Below are positions 45,572 to 53,984 of a DNA stretch of 64,000 nt, piece after piece (position 1 is the stretch's first letter; the number at the start of each line of letters is the position of its first letter). Source of the DNA: Alloalcanivorax mobilis (GTDB lineage Bacteria; Pseudomonadota; Gammaproteobacteria; Pseudomonadales; Alcanivoracaceae). Location of the stretch: contig NZ_NMQZ01000003.1 in assembly GCF_002864685.1 (NCBI RefSeq), positions 156,877 through 220,876 on the forward strand, in the 5' to 3' direction. The notes below the pieces were generated by a model, which did not search any database, was not told where the DNA came from, and was given only the letters and a program-made list of their open reading frames with translations. A program made the translations under genes and the position numbers.

Positions 45572-46676
45572 GATCGCACTCCTCTCCGAGGGCGGCGATA
45601 CGATCAAGATGGTAGTCACCATGGCCGTGTGTTAGGGAGCAGTACGTCATGAGACGAAAGTAATGGCCTATATCAAGCTCTTCGGTGACCCCGATACCGC
45701 CGTGAATCTGGATCGCCTGTTGCGCGATCTTCACCCCCTTGTCGGCGTAGTACGCCTTGGTGGCCGAACAAGCGTGTTCCCGCTCGAGCGTATCGTCTAG
45801 ATCCGCTTTGACGGAAACCATGAACAGCATCGACTCCAACTGTTGAAGATCCGTGAACATATCCACAAGGTAATGTTGGATTACCTGGAAGCTGCCGATC
45901 GGCGCACCGAACTGCTTCCGCGTCTTTGCGTAATCAAGAGTGCGCTGATAAAGCGCGCTGGCGGCGCCATACATGCGCGCGCAATCGAGCGCCTGCAGCC
46001 AGGCGACCGCCTTGCTGACGGCGCGCTCCACCTTCACGCCACGAGAAAGAATCATCTCCTCGTCAATCACCACGTCATCGAACAGTACATCGGCAAGCCG
46101 GCTACCGTCCAAGCCCCGATAACGGGTCACCTCGCAGCCTTCAAGCGGCACAAGGACCAAGGTCAGCTCATCTCCAAGCATCGCCGTCGTCAGCACCCTA
46201 TTCGCGCAGCCACCATCAGGAACGAAATTCTTCCGTCCAGACAATTTGCTACCGTTAATCGACAGGGACGGCTTCAAAATATTGTATCCGGCGTGATAGT
46301 CATAGAGCGCGCATGCCACTCTCTCATCATCATCGACAATGGATTGCAATACCTTCAATGCCCGCTCAGTACCCAGATACTCGAGAAGTTTTCCAGGACC
46401 GATCACCAGATCGACATAGGGATCCAGACACAAGACGGCGCCGGCTTCCCTAACAATCATCGCCACGTCGATCAGATCGCCGCCATAGCCTCCGACCGAC
46501 TCAGGAAACGGCAGACCAAACCAGCCTAGCTCGCGCATCAACTCCCATCGTGATGGATCACAATGATTGAGTTGGTTGAGTTGTTGCATGTAGGTATCAA
46601 AACCATAGTGATCCTTGAGATACCGCCGCGCCGTATCGGCAACCATGGTCGTGTTATCGGAAAGATTGAATTCCAT
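45564..46676 (-). CDS. Acyl-CoA dehydrogenase, beta-type subunit
   Basis: 370 aa. Acyl-CoA dehydrogenase fold with RKQFGAPIGSFQVIQHYLVDM and QIHGGIGVTEELDIGHYFR. At the position of the usual EGTNEI catalytic loop it reads LTHGHGDYH, with no Glu. It is followed by a partner with GGSNEIQ, 9 bp away. Together they have the look of the two-gene alpha2beta2 dehydrogenases of steroid and other bulky acyl-CoA degradation. It may thus be the non-catalytic half. Confidence 0.87.
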   Translation of the reverse strand: MEFNLSDNTTMVADTARRYLKDHYGFDTYMQQLNQLNHCDPSRWELMRELGWFGLPFPESVGGYGGDLIDVAMIVREAGAVLCLDPYVDLVIGPGKLLEYLGTERALKVLQSIVDDDERVACALYDYHAGYNILKPSLSINGSKLSGRKNFVPDGGCANRVLTTAMLGDELTLVLVPLEGCEVTRYRGLDGSRLADVLFDDVVIDEEMILSRGVKVERAVSKAVAWLQALDCARMYGAASALYQRTLDYAKTRKQFGAPIGSFQVIQHYLVDMFTDLQQLESMLFMVSVKADLDDTLEREHACSATKAYYADKGVKIAQQAIQIHGGIGVTEELDIGHYFRLMTYCSLTHGHGDYHLDRIAALGEECDRG

Positions 46677-46685
46677 TATGACCTC

Positions 46686-47846
46686 TCATAAACCTAACAG
46701 CATCTTGGCAAGCACGTTCTTCTGAATCTCGTTCGATCCGCCATAAATCGTGCAGGCACGAAGAAAATTGTACCGACGAGGGGAATGATTAAAGCTTTCA
46801 TTACCCACCGCTGATGAACTATCCCAGACAAGCGACATCAACCCGCCCATCTCGACCATCGCTTGGGACATTTTCTGCTGTAGCTCGGTACCCTTGATCT
46901 TGAGACCGGAAGACTCCGGTCCAAAAGGTCGGCCCTCGTCTGTCGCGGCAACGGTCCTAAAGTTGGTGTACTCCAACGCCATCAGTTCGACTTCCAGCTC
47001 GGCCACACGTCGTCGCGCCTGTTGCTTATCGATGTAATACGGAGCTTCGTCAATAGCCATCTTCATGCGCGCCAATGCATAGTGACTGTCGGCAACGCCG
47101 GCGATCGTTGTGCGCTCATGCGTTAACAAAAACTTGGCGATCGTCCACCCCATACCCTCCTTCCCCACCAGATTGTCCAGCGGCACCTTGACATCGGTGA
47201 AATACACTTCGTTGAGGTGATGGTGCCCATCAATGGTATAAATGGGACGAACCTCGATACCCGGCGTGTTCATATCTATTAGCAGGAAAGAGATGCCCTG
47301 TTGCTTCTTGGCATCGGGGTCGGTTCTGACAAGACAGAACATCATGTCCGCCCAATGCGCTTGGGTGGTCCAAATCTTCTGGCCATTGACCAGGTAATGG
47401 TCCCGTTTGCGCTCGGCGCGGGTTTTAAGGGATGCGAGGTCCGATCCGGCATTGGGCTCGGAATAACCCTGGCACCAAAGCGTCTCGCCGCTGGCTATCC
47501 CGGGCAGCCATCGCTCTTTTTGTTCCGCGGATCCGAACGTGTAGATCACAGGGCCTACCATGGCGACACCGAAGGGACTTACCGGAGGCGCCCCAGCCAT
47601 GGCCCTCTCAAGATCAAAAAGATAACGTTGTGTCGCGGTCCATCCCGGACCTCCGTATTGTTCAGGCCAAGTTACCGCCAGCCAACCCTGTTTACCGAGC
47701 CGTTTCTCCCATTGCTGTTGCTGCGATTTTTCCGGCATTTCGCCAAGCGCGGAAATACGACTAATCTCTTCAGGAATATTTTCGCGCATCCATGCGCGTA
47801 TCGTCTTTTGAAACTCCTGCTCTTCCTGCGTAAATTGCAAATTCAT
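46686..47846 (-). CDS. Acyl-CoA dehydrogenase, alpha-type subunit
   Basis: 386 aa from ATG 47846 (GAGGAAAA upstream). WCQGYSEPNAGSDLASLKTRAER in the middle beta-domain, THERTTIAGVADSHY in the helical domain, and the C-terminal RACTIYGGSNEIQKNVLAKMLLGL. It lacks the QxHGGxG motif that the neighbouring gene supplies, a complementary split typical of heteromeric acyl-CoA dehydrogenases. Runs directly after the ligase 4 gene and before the beta-type gene on the minus strand. Confidence 0.88.
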   Translation of the reverse strand: MNLQFTQEEQEFQKTIRAWMRENIPEEISRISALGEMPEKSQQQQWEKRLGKQGWLAVTWPEQYGGPGWTATQRYLFDLERAMAGAPPVSPFGVAMVGPVIYTFGSAEQKERWLPGIASGETLWCQGYSEPNAGSDLASLKTRAERKRDHYLVNGQKIWTTQAHWADMMFCLVRTDPDAKKQQGISFLLIDMNTPGIEVRPIYTIDGHHHLNEVYFTDVKVPLDNLVGKEGMGWTIAKFLLTHERTTIAGVADSHYALARMKMAIDEAPYYIDKQQARRRVAELEVELMALEYTNFRTVAATDEGRPFGPESSGLKIKGTELQQKMSQAMVEMGGLMSLVWDSSSAVGNESFNHSPRRYNFLRACTIYGGSNEIQKNVLAKMLLGL

Positions 47847-47889
47847 AATTTTCCTCATCCAAGCAAGTGGTTTTGACAAGAATGATAAA

Positions 47890-49440
47890 TCAGGTAACCG
47901 ATCGGCCCATCCGTTCCCAGTAGGGTGCACGCAGCTCATTCTTGAGAATCTTGCCGGCGCCACTTATCGGCAATGGCTCACTACGGAACTCGATACTACG
48001 TGGAAGTTTGTAACCGGCAATCAACTCCCGGCAATGACTCAACAGCTCGTCTTCCGTGAGCACATGGCCTTGGCGAGGCACGACGATTGCATGCACCGTT
48101 TCAACCCATTCATCGTGGGGAATCCCCACCACCGCGCATTCCTGTATCGCGGGATGACTATAGATAGCACTCTCAACTTCGACCGAGAATATATTCTCCC
48201 CACCACTGATGATCATGTCCTTGACGCGATCGACGATGAAGACAAACCCGTCTTCATCCATATAACCGAGATCACCGGTATGCAACCAGCCGTTACGCAG
48301 GGCCTCAGCGGAGGCTTCCTCCATTCCCCAATAACCCAGCATGACGTTCGGACCTCTGGCGCAGATCTCGCCAACTTCGCATCTCGGCCGCTCGGTATCA
48401 TCCTTGTCAAAAATGGCAACCTCGACTCCCAGCGCGGCTCTGCCCGCGCTTCGAAGTTTGTCGCCTCCAGGCACATGGAAATCGGGTGGCAAGGCGGTGA
48501 TGATGGGTGACGCCTCCGTCTGTCCATACCCTTGAGCGAACAGAGCGTCCGGCATCTGCTTCATGGCGCTGATCAATACTGACTCAGGCATGGCCGACGC
48601 TCCGTAGAGCATGCGCTTGACGCTACTTACGTCGAATTCCTTTATTCTTCCGGAGGACACCAGCAGATTGATCATCGTTGGCACGAGTAAGGCATGTGTA
48701 ACTCTTTCACGCTCAATAAAAGAGAGCACATCGTCTATGTCGAAACGAGGTACGATGCCGTGCGTGCCACCAGCTAGCGTCACGGCAAAAGTGCTTGCCA
48801 TATCGGCCAAATGAAACATCGGAGCCGCATGCATGTAGATCGTGCCGGACCCATAATCCATTTCCGGCACCACATTAAGCGCATTGAAGACAAGGTTGTC
48901 ATGGCTCAGCATCACGCCTTTCGACCGCCCGGTGGTCCCCCCGGTATAGAACAGTCCGGCAAGCTCGCTCCCTCCTTCGCTGATATCCCGCATCGGATCG
49001 GATTCAGCGATAAGCGACTCATAGTCGACACACCCGTCCGGTAAACTACCGTCGCCCATGAAAACCACATGTTGAACGGTCTCAAGCAGCGGCCACAGTT
49101 TTGACAGCATGTCGCTGAATGCATCATCGACAAACAGGATGGACGATGCGGAATCGTTCAGACTGTACGCGATCTCCGGCGGTGCCAGGCGGATATTGAC
49201 GGGGTTAAGAGCCGCGCCGGCCCATGGCACGGCGTAAAAATATTCTAGGTAGCGGTCGCTATTGAGTGACAAGATCGCGACGCGATTCCCGCTTTCCGCT
49301 CCCAAGGCGCGAAGGCCCGCGGCCAGCCGCGCAACACGATTCTCAAAAGCGCGCCATGACCGCTTTTTATCCTTGTAAATCGTGGCGATGCCGTCAGGAT
49401 TTTGCTGGACCGCACGACGTAATGTTTGCGATATGATCAT
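47890..49440 (-). CDS. Acyl-CoA synthetase (AMP-binding), ligase 4
   Basis: 516 aa. P-loop LFYTGGTTGRSKGVMLSH, A5 motif QGYGQTEASP, hinge VDRVKDMIISGGENIFSVEVE, C-terminal Lys in SGAGKILKNEL. A compact FadD3/benzoate-CoA-ligase-like member. It stands between two thioesterase genes upstream and an acyl-CoA dehydrogenase pair downstream, so it most likely makes the substrate of that pair. No strong promoter was recognised in the 49-bp gap upstream. Confidence 0.9.
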   Translation of the reverse strand: MIISQTLRRAVQQNPDGIATIYKDKKRSWRAFENRVARLAAGLRALGAESGNRVAILSLNSDRYLEYFYAVPWAGAALNPVNIRLAPPEIAYSLNDSASSILFVDDAFSDMLSKLWPLLETVQHVVFMGDGSLPDGCVDYESLIAESDPMRDISEGGSELAGLFYTGGTTGRSKGVMLSHDNLVFNALNVVPEMDYGSGTIYMHAAPMFHLADMASTFAVTLAGGTHGIVPRFDIDDVLSFIERERVTHALLVPTMINLLVSSGRIKEFDVSSVKRMLYGASAMPESVLISAMKQMPDALFAQGYGQTEASPIITALPPDFHVPGGDKLRSAGRAALGVEVAIFDKDDTERPRCEVGEICARGPNVMLGYWGMEEASAEALRNGWLHTGDLGYMDEDGFVFIVDRVKDMIISGGENIFSVEVESAIYSHPAIQECAVVGIPHDEWVETVHAIVVPRQGHVLTEDELLSHCRELIAGYKLPRSIEFRSEPLPISGAGKILKNELRAPYWERMGRSVT

Positions 49441-49489
49441 GGTATTCTCCCAGGTCGTTCAAAAAGCATCAGCCCCCAGTTGAAAACAC

Positions 49490-49885
49490 TTAGCGGCTAT
49501 AGATAAAGCGCCCGATTGACACAAGCGTTTTATCCAGATAAACGTCGACGGAAACGACTACGAAACGTCTTCCTGCACGGACAATACAAGGCTCGGCACG
49601 AATCGTGCCCGCAAACGCGGGCCGTAAATAATCAAAGGTCATACTACTGCATAACGGCTCTTCGACCAGATCAAGCGATTCCATCAAATAAAGAGCTGCC
49701 GTTATTTCGGCAAAACTGGCGAGAATGCCGCCATGAAAGGTGCGCAATAGAGGATTACCGATATGCTGCTCTCGAAAGCACAACCGGCAAGAGAACCCCT
49801 CATCAGAGGTCAGCGCCTCAAGACCTAGAAACTCCACAAATGGAGTATTTTCAAGCATTTCTTTTTGCGCTTTATTCAGAGCCAT
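49490..49885 (-). CDS. PaaI-type hotdog thioesterase
   Basis: 131 aa from ATG 49885; a TTG nine bases upstream is the alternative. Hotdog fold with the family motif RTFHGGILASFAEITAALYL, where the HGG and following acidic residue lie at the dimer active site. Such enzymes hydrolyse acyl-CoAs, often phenylacetyl- or medium-chain ones, to release CoA. It and the next gene form an adjacent pair of related thioesterases upstream of ligase 4. Substrate not known. Confidence 0.85.
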   Translation of the reverse strand: MALNKAQKEMLENTPFVEFLGLEALTSDEGFSCRLCFREQHIGNPLLRTFHGGILASFAEITAALYLMESLDLVEEPLCSSMTFDYLRPAFAGTIRAEPCIVRAGRRFVVVSVDVYLDKTLVSIGRFIYSR

Positions 49886-49928
49886 GTCGGCCAACCCGTC
49901 ATCTGGCGATTCAAAAGCGATCGCTCTT

Positions 49929-50390
49929 TCATACTGTCCCCTCCCCTTTCATGGCTGAATCGAATGCAGGCCCGAGAGTACCGACGGCAAACGAACCAAA
50001 TACCGTTGCCAGCAAGTTATGATCGGAATAAGCGCAACCTTGTCCGCGCACATAGGCGATATCACCTCTTACCGCGTAACACTCCACCTCGCTGTAGATT
50101 CCCTCCCCCGCGGGTACGGGGCGAATGAAATCCACACGCAGATCGATGGTCGCAATCGGACGCATGTCACCGAGTCGGGAAAATATTGCCAACCCGCAAT
50201 TGGTATCCAATAGCGTGACAACAACTCCTCGGTGAAGCCCCCCGTGCCGATCGCAAAGCGCTGGACGGCAGGAGAGGCTCATGGCGGCACGCCCTTTGCC
50301 AACTTCCTCCACTTCCACGCCGAAGGCGTTGAACAAGGGATGGGACGTGCCAAAGAAGGTCTTAGCCATGGTTAAATAACGATCTGACAT
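49929..50390 (-). CDS. PaaI-type hotdog thioesterase
   Basis: 153 aa from ATG 50390, with GGGGGAAG upstream; a longer frame to 50423 is not needed. Motif RHGGLHRGVVVTLLDTNCGLAIF contains the HGG and the active-site Asp. Hotdog thioesterase like its neighbour, from which it is separated by 43 bp. Probably recycles CoA from dead-end acyl-CoAs formed in the pathway. Downstream of the BtrH_N gene, same strand. Confidence 0.85.
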   Translation of the reverse strand: MSDRYLTMAKTFFGTSHPLFNAFGVEVEEVGKGRAAMSLSCRPALCDRHGGLHRGVVVTLLDTNCGLAIFSRLGDMRPIATIDLRVDFIRPVPAGEGIYSEVECYAVRGDIAYVRGQGCAYSDHNLLATVFGSFAVGTLGPAFDSAMKGEGTV

Positions 50391-50467
50391 CGAATCGCTT
50401 CCCCCTTTCATTGGCTGGCCCACTCGGGAGCCGGTATCTCGCTCCGGGTCCGGTCGCTTTTATCTAA

Positions 50468-51484
50468 TCAGCCCAGAGCATCTAGTGCACACTTCACATA
50501 ACGCGACTCGTGTGATTTAACCCGATTAATAGCCAACTCGATATCGGCGGAAGGAAATGTCGTTGCCTCGGAAGCCATTTTCAAAACAGCCGCCAAGCCG
50601 GACCAAGCCGCTGCCGCGCCTCGCATGAGCTCCACTAACTTCGCATCTCTCACCACGGCAAGCCGTGCACTGGCCTCTTCCAAAAAATCGGCGTACAGGG
50701 TACGAAATCCGGCTCCCCCAGTACCGCGCTTTTCGATCACCTGGTAAGCAAAACGCAACGACCAGCGCCAGTTTTCGTCAGCCGCCCAATGTGACAGCCC
50801 GTCAATCCAAGTATCCAGCGCCGCGAGACCGCTAAAACGATCGCCGTTCGCCAGAGCATAGGCATTGTCAAAGATGGCCCTCCGAATACGTTCCGGAGTT
50901 ACGCTGGCTTTGATAGCTTCGGGGGCAAACAGGTTTCCGTTATGAATAAAAGGGGGCGCAGTGGAGAAGCGTGCGTCGGCCAAATTAGCCGTAGATACCG
51001 CGATCAATCCCGGGCGTTCGGTATCACTGACCAACACCTCGTCCCGCTCCTCGTCATATAACCATGCCACAATGGCGTGCCCTGCAAAATGTGTGCTGCT
51101 TTGGAAGTAGGGCAAATGGAAAATGTCAGTTAACAACAGTGCGGGTCGATTTTCATTCAGCACCCGTTTGAGATCCGTATTGGCGGACCGTTGATCGCGG
51201 TAGCCGCGCCAGGAAAAGGGAATATCCAAAGTATTGAATACGTTTTCCTCGAATTCCATTGAACGCACATGGACGATGAAAGGGGTATTGGAGGCTGCAG
51301 TCTCCACATAGGTAATGCCGAGTCCGGCCCCAAGACCAAAACAGCAAGCCTCGCTCATCACCAAGCCGTGGAACTCAAGCAAGTCACGGATGGCCGAACT
51401 GCCACAGTGCCTGCCCGGCCTGTGGCAGTGACGCGCCCCGATCTTTGGCCTTACAGCCGTTTCAGACACTTCTCCGCCGACCAT
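50468..51484 (-). CDS. BtrH_N/DUF4872 domain protein, copy 2
   Basis: 338 aa. Cys27 in GRHCGSSAIRDLLEFH, FGLGAGLG loop, His in FAGHAIVAWLYDEE followed by an acidic VSDTE, then the helical DUF4872-type part with TGGAGFRTLYADFLEEA. These blocks match copy 1 at 31664 in order and spacing. Its ATG directly follows the stop of the PF10118 gene (TGA then ATG, no gap), so the two are translated together and probably act together. An acyl transfer is suggested by the BtrH relation only. Confidence 0.8.
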   Translation of the reverse strand: MVGGEVSETAVRPKIGARHCHRPGRHCGSSAIRDLLEFHGLVMSEACCFGLGAGLGITYVETAASNTPFIVHVRSMEFEENVFNTLDIPFSWRGYRDQRSANTDLKRVLNENRPALLLTDIFHLPYFQSSTHFAGHAIVAWLYDEERDEVLVSDTERPGLIAVSTANLADARFSTAPPFIHNGNLFAPEAIKASVTPERIRRAIFDNAYALANGDRFSGLAALDTWIDGLSHWAADENWRWSLRFAYQVIEKRGTGGAGFRTLYADFLEEASARLAVVRDAKLVELMRGAAAAWSGLAAVLKMASEATTFPSADIELAINRVKSHESRYVKCALDALG

Positions 51485-52354
51485 TCAAGCGGCCTCGCTC
51501 ACCGGCTCGGTTTCATATACGGCGGCCGATGCCCGCATCGGATCACCATGCTCTCCGTACTCCTTCAACCATGCCGCGACTTTCTCCGGCATGCCCGTTT
51601 GCCAGGGGTGGAATCCCGGACGGAACCACGCAACAAACTCGGGCAACATGCGGGTCAGAATACCGCGACGACCGTAGAGCCGGTTTAGACCACGCAGCAC
51701 TACCGTCGGCCGTCGCATCGCACCGTCAAGACGCAACATATTCACGAACACCGGTCCGACGACCAGGTGCACCATCAGCATGGCAACCACCAGGGCCGAA
51801 GCGCGAGTCAAATAACCCCCGCCTGCGGCGGTTCGGTATACATCGTACGCCACTGCCTTGTGCTCAACCTCTTCCACACCATGCCAGAGAAACATCGCCC
51901 GCATTACCGGATCCGCATCTCGGAACATATCCGTTTCATCCTTCAGCATCGCCTCGCCCAGAGTGGCGGTAAAATGCTCGAAAGCCGCGGTCATCGCCAG
52001 TTGATACTTTTCCGGCATGTATTTCTGTGTCGTACGAATAAAACGACGCAGGTTGCGGGTAATCTGATCGACATCGATTCCCTGCGCCTCCATCACGTCA
52101 TTGAAACGATCATGGACGATACCGTGCTGGCCCTCCTGACGAATGAAATGGCGGATATCTTCACGCAAGCGCTGGTCCGTCACCTGATCCTGGAAATGGC
52201 GCACCGACTGGATAAAAAACCGCTCCCCCTCGGGAAAATGCACCGACAAGGCGTCAAAAAAACGGGTTACCACAGGATCACCACCATTCCAGTGGCGCGG
52301 CACAGAGGACACATCAAAATCTACTTTACGGGGCTGAATTGAGATTGCACTCAT
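51485..52354 (-). CDS. PF10118 family protein, paralogue C
   Basis: 289 aa from ATG 52354, supported by GGAGG; a longer frame to 52399 is not. Blocks FIRQEGQHGIVHD, FEHFTATLGEAML and WHGVEEVEHKAVAYDVYR align with copies A and B and keep the Glu/His set. A hydrophobic stretch (ASALVVAMLMVHLVVGPVFV) is again present. First gene of the minus-strand run that ends with the GMC gene at 43973. A palindromic operator lies 54 bp upstream. Confidence 0.85.
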   Translation of the reverse strand: MSAISIQPRKVDFDVSSVPRHWNGGDPVVTRFFDALSVHFPEGERFFIQSVRHFQDQVTDQRLREDIRHFIRQEGQHGIVHDRFNDVMEAQGIDVDQITRNLRRFIRTTQKYMPEKYQLAMTAAFEHFTATLGEAMLKDETDMFRDADPVMRAMFLWHGVEEVEHKAVAYDVYRTAAGGGYLTRASALVVAMLMVHLVVGPVFVNMLRLDGAMRRPTVVLRGLNRLYGRRGILTRMLPEFVAWFRPGFHPWQTGMPEKVAAWLKEYGEHGDPMRASAAVYETEPVSEAA

Positions 52355-52407
52355 CAGAACCTCCTCTAGAGAACTACAGCATGAAGTATACGTTTCCAAA
52401 GATGCTA

Positions 52408-52423
52408 TTGGTTAACCAACCAA
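52408..52423. promoter_or_regulatory. Palindromic operator upstream of PF10118 paralogue C
   Basis: On the minus strand TTGGTTGGTTAACCAA, containing the perfect palindrome TTGGTTAACCAA (52408-52419). It matches the sites at 39581 and 34929. A TATTGA box just upstream on the minus strand may be the -10, which would again place the operator directly after the promoter. Confidence 0.6.
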
Positions 52424-52753
52424 GACTCAATAAGAATTTTTTCTTAAAGCTCGCTCATCTTTTACCGTAACAGGACACTGCCATCTGAAGCAGCAGTGCA
52501 TACAAAGGGGCGTCGGGACGTCCGCGGAACTCAGGTCCGTTGTTTGATAAGGTAGTCGTGCGGTTCAAGGGAGGAGAGAGGAGGGCAACCACCGATTACG
52601 GCTGCCCGGCTTGTAACCAGATGAAGCGGGGATGTTTACAGCCGCCTCAACGTAGCTAGTCGAAGGAGCAAGTTGAACGGGCGTCCTAACGAATCCAGAA
52701 AGGGAAATCCCAGTGACGACGCTGCGTCGGAAGTCCATTCCCGACATAATGTT
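52424..52753. other. Non-coding stretch at the island's right edge
   Basis: About 330 bases between the operator and the tRNA-Leu gene. No convincing reading frame, repeat of the tRNA end, integrase fragment or insertion sequence was found. There is a weak stem GGGCA…TGCCC near 52587-52610. It probably holds the end of the tRNA transcript and an island boundary. Confidence 0.4.
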
Positions 52754-52840
52754 TGGTACCAGAGGCCGGACTTGAACCGGCACGCCCTCGCGGGCAACGG
52801 ATTTTGAATCCGTCGTGTCTACCAATTTCACCACTCTGGC
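52754..52840 (-). tRNA. tRNA-Leu (anticodon CAA)
   Basis: 87 nt with encoded CCA. 5' GCCAGAG pairs with CTCTGGT before ACCA at the 3' end; D-arm AAATTGGTAGACA; anticodon stem ACGGA/TCCGT with loop TTCAAAA, giving CAA; long variable arm TGCCCGCGAGGGCG as in class II leucine tRNAs; T-arm GCCGGTTCAAGTCCGGC. A -10-like TATACT lies at 52859-52854, 14 bases upstream. It stands exactly between the island and the lptG core block, a common integration target. Confidence 0.96.
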
Positions 52841-52922
52841 AAAGCGGGCGGCGAGTATATCACGCCAGACGAGAGACGCCAGATGCAGGAGGCCTCGAGT
52901 GGCCATACCGTGTCTGCGTGGC

Positions 52923-53984
52923 TCAGCGCACCCTCGCCAACAACCAGATGCCGGCCCCCAGACACAGGGCCGGCGGCAAGGCGGCGGCGATCAACGGCTC
53001 GGTGTGGAACACCAGCGACAGATAGCCGAAAAACTGTTGGCCATAGTGAAAGGTGAGGCCGGCGACAATGCCCGCCGCCACCCGCAGGCCCATGGTGACC
53101 TCACGCAGCGGGCCGAACACGAACGAAATGGCGATCAGCACCATGCCCATGGTGGCCACCGGCATCAACAGCTTCTGCCAGAACGACAGCATGTAGTCGG
53201 CGGTTTCCAGCCCCTGCGCCTTGAGGTAGCGCGAATAGGTCCACAGCTTGCTCATCGCCAGCCGGTTGGGGTCGAGCACCACCACACTGAGTAACTGCGG
53301 GGTCAGACTGGTGGTCCAGTCGCCGCCGGAGCGTTCGAACGTTTCGGTGCCGTTTTCGTCGAAGCGCGTGCCGTGCACTCCCTGCAGGGACCAGTGCTCA
53401 CCCTGGAATACCGCGCGCTCCACGAACAGGCTTTCCGCCAGTTTGTGGTCCTCGCTGAAACGATAGCGGGTGAGGCCATAGATAACGCCATTGGGCTGGG
53501 CGGTATTGATATGGATAAACTCATCGCCCTCGCGGTGCCAGAAGCCATTTTTGCTGCTCAACGCCTCGCCTCCGGACGTCGCCAGGGAGCGATTGCTTTG
53601 CGCCACCTGCTCGGAGTATGGCGCCAAATACTCGCCCAGAGGGATCGACAGGATCATCAAAAACAGCACTGGCCGCAGCACCATCCAGCTGACCCGCAGG
53701 GTGGACACCCCGGCGGCGCGAATCACCGACAATTCACCGCTGTTGGCGAGCAGGCCCAGGCCAATCAGCGTGCCCAGCAGGATCGCCATCGGCAGGTATT
53801 CATAAAAACGGCGCGGCGAGGTGGTGACAATGAACTGCAACGCCTGGAACACCTGATAGTTACCCTTCAGGAACTCCAGCTCGTAAATAAAATTAAACAG
53901 GCTGTCCAGCGCCACGATGATCGACACCAGGGCGATGGAGGGAATCAACACCGCACGCCAGACGTAGCCTTGCAACAGCTTCAT
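52923..53984 (-). CDS. lptG: LPS export ABC transporter permease LptG
   Basis: 353 aa, normal length. LptG and LptF form the membrane part of LptB2FG, which lifts lipopolysaccharide from the inner membrane to the LptC-A-D bridge. It starts MKLLQGYVWRAVLIPS, with helices near 12-34, 63-80 and 100-118, a large periplasmic beta-jellyroll part, and three further helices in the last ~90 residues (FWQKLLMPVATMGMVLIAISFVFG). It overlaps the lptF stop by 4 bp (ATGA). Confidence 0.96.
   Translation of the reverse strand: MKLLQGYVWRAVLIPSIALVSIIVALDSLFNFIYELEFLKGNYQVFQALQFIVTTSPRRFYEYLPMAILLGTLIGLGLLANSGELSVIRAAGVSTLRVSWMVLRPVLFLMILSIPLGEYLAPYSEQVAQSNRSLATSGGEALSSKNGFWHREGDEFIHINTAQPNGVIYGLTRYRFSEDHKLAESLFVERAVFQGEHWSLQGVHGTRFDENGTETFERSGGDWTTSLTPQLLSVVVLDPNRLAMSKLWTYSRYLKAQGLETADYMLSFWQKLLMPVATMGMVLIAISFVFGPLREVTMGLRVAAGIVAGLTFHYGQQFFGYLSLVFHTEPLIAAALPPALCLGAGIWLLARVR

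Noticed and set aside
52480..52753. Suspected group II intron or insertion-sequence end near the tRNA
   Set aside because: Some lines look like structured RNA (GTGCGGTTC, AGGGAGGAGAGAGG), but no domain V pairing, reverse transcriptase or terminal repeats could be found.
52754..52840. Attachment-site duplication of the tRNA-Leu 3' end at the island's left edge
   Set aside because: No copy of the 3' half (e.g. GGCCGGACTTGAACC) was seen around 8.9-10.0 kb.
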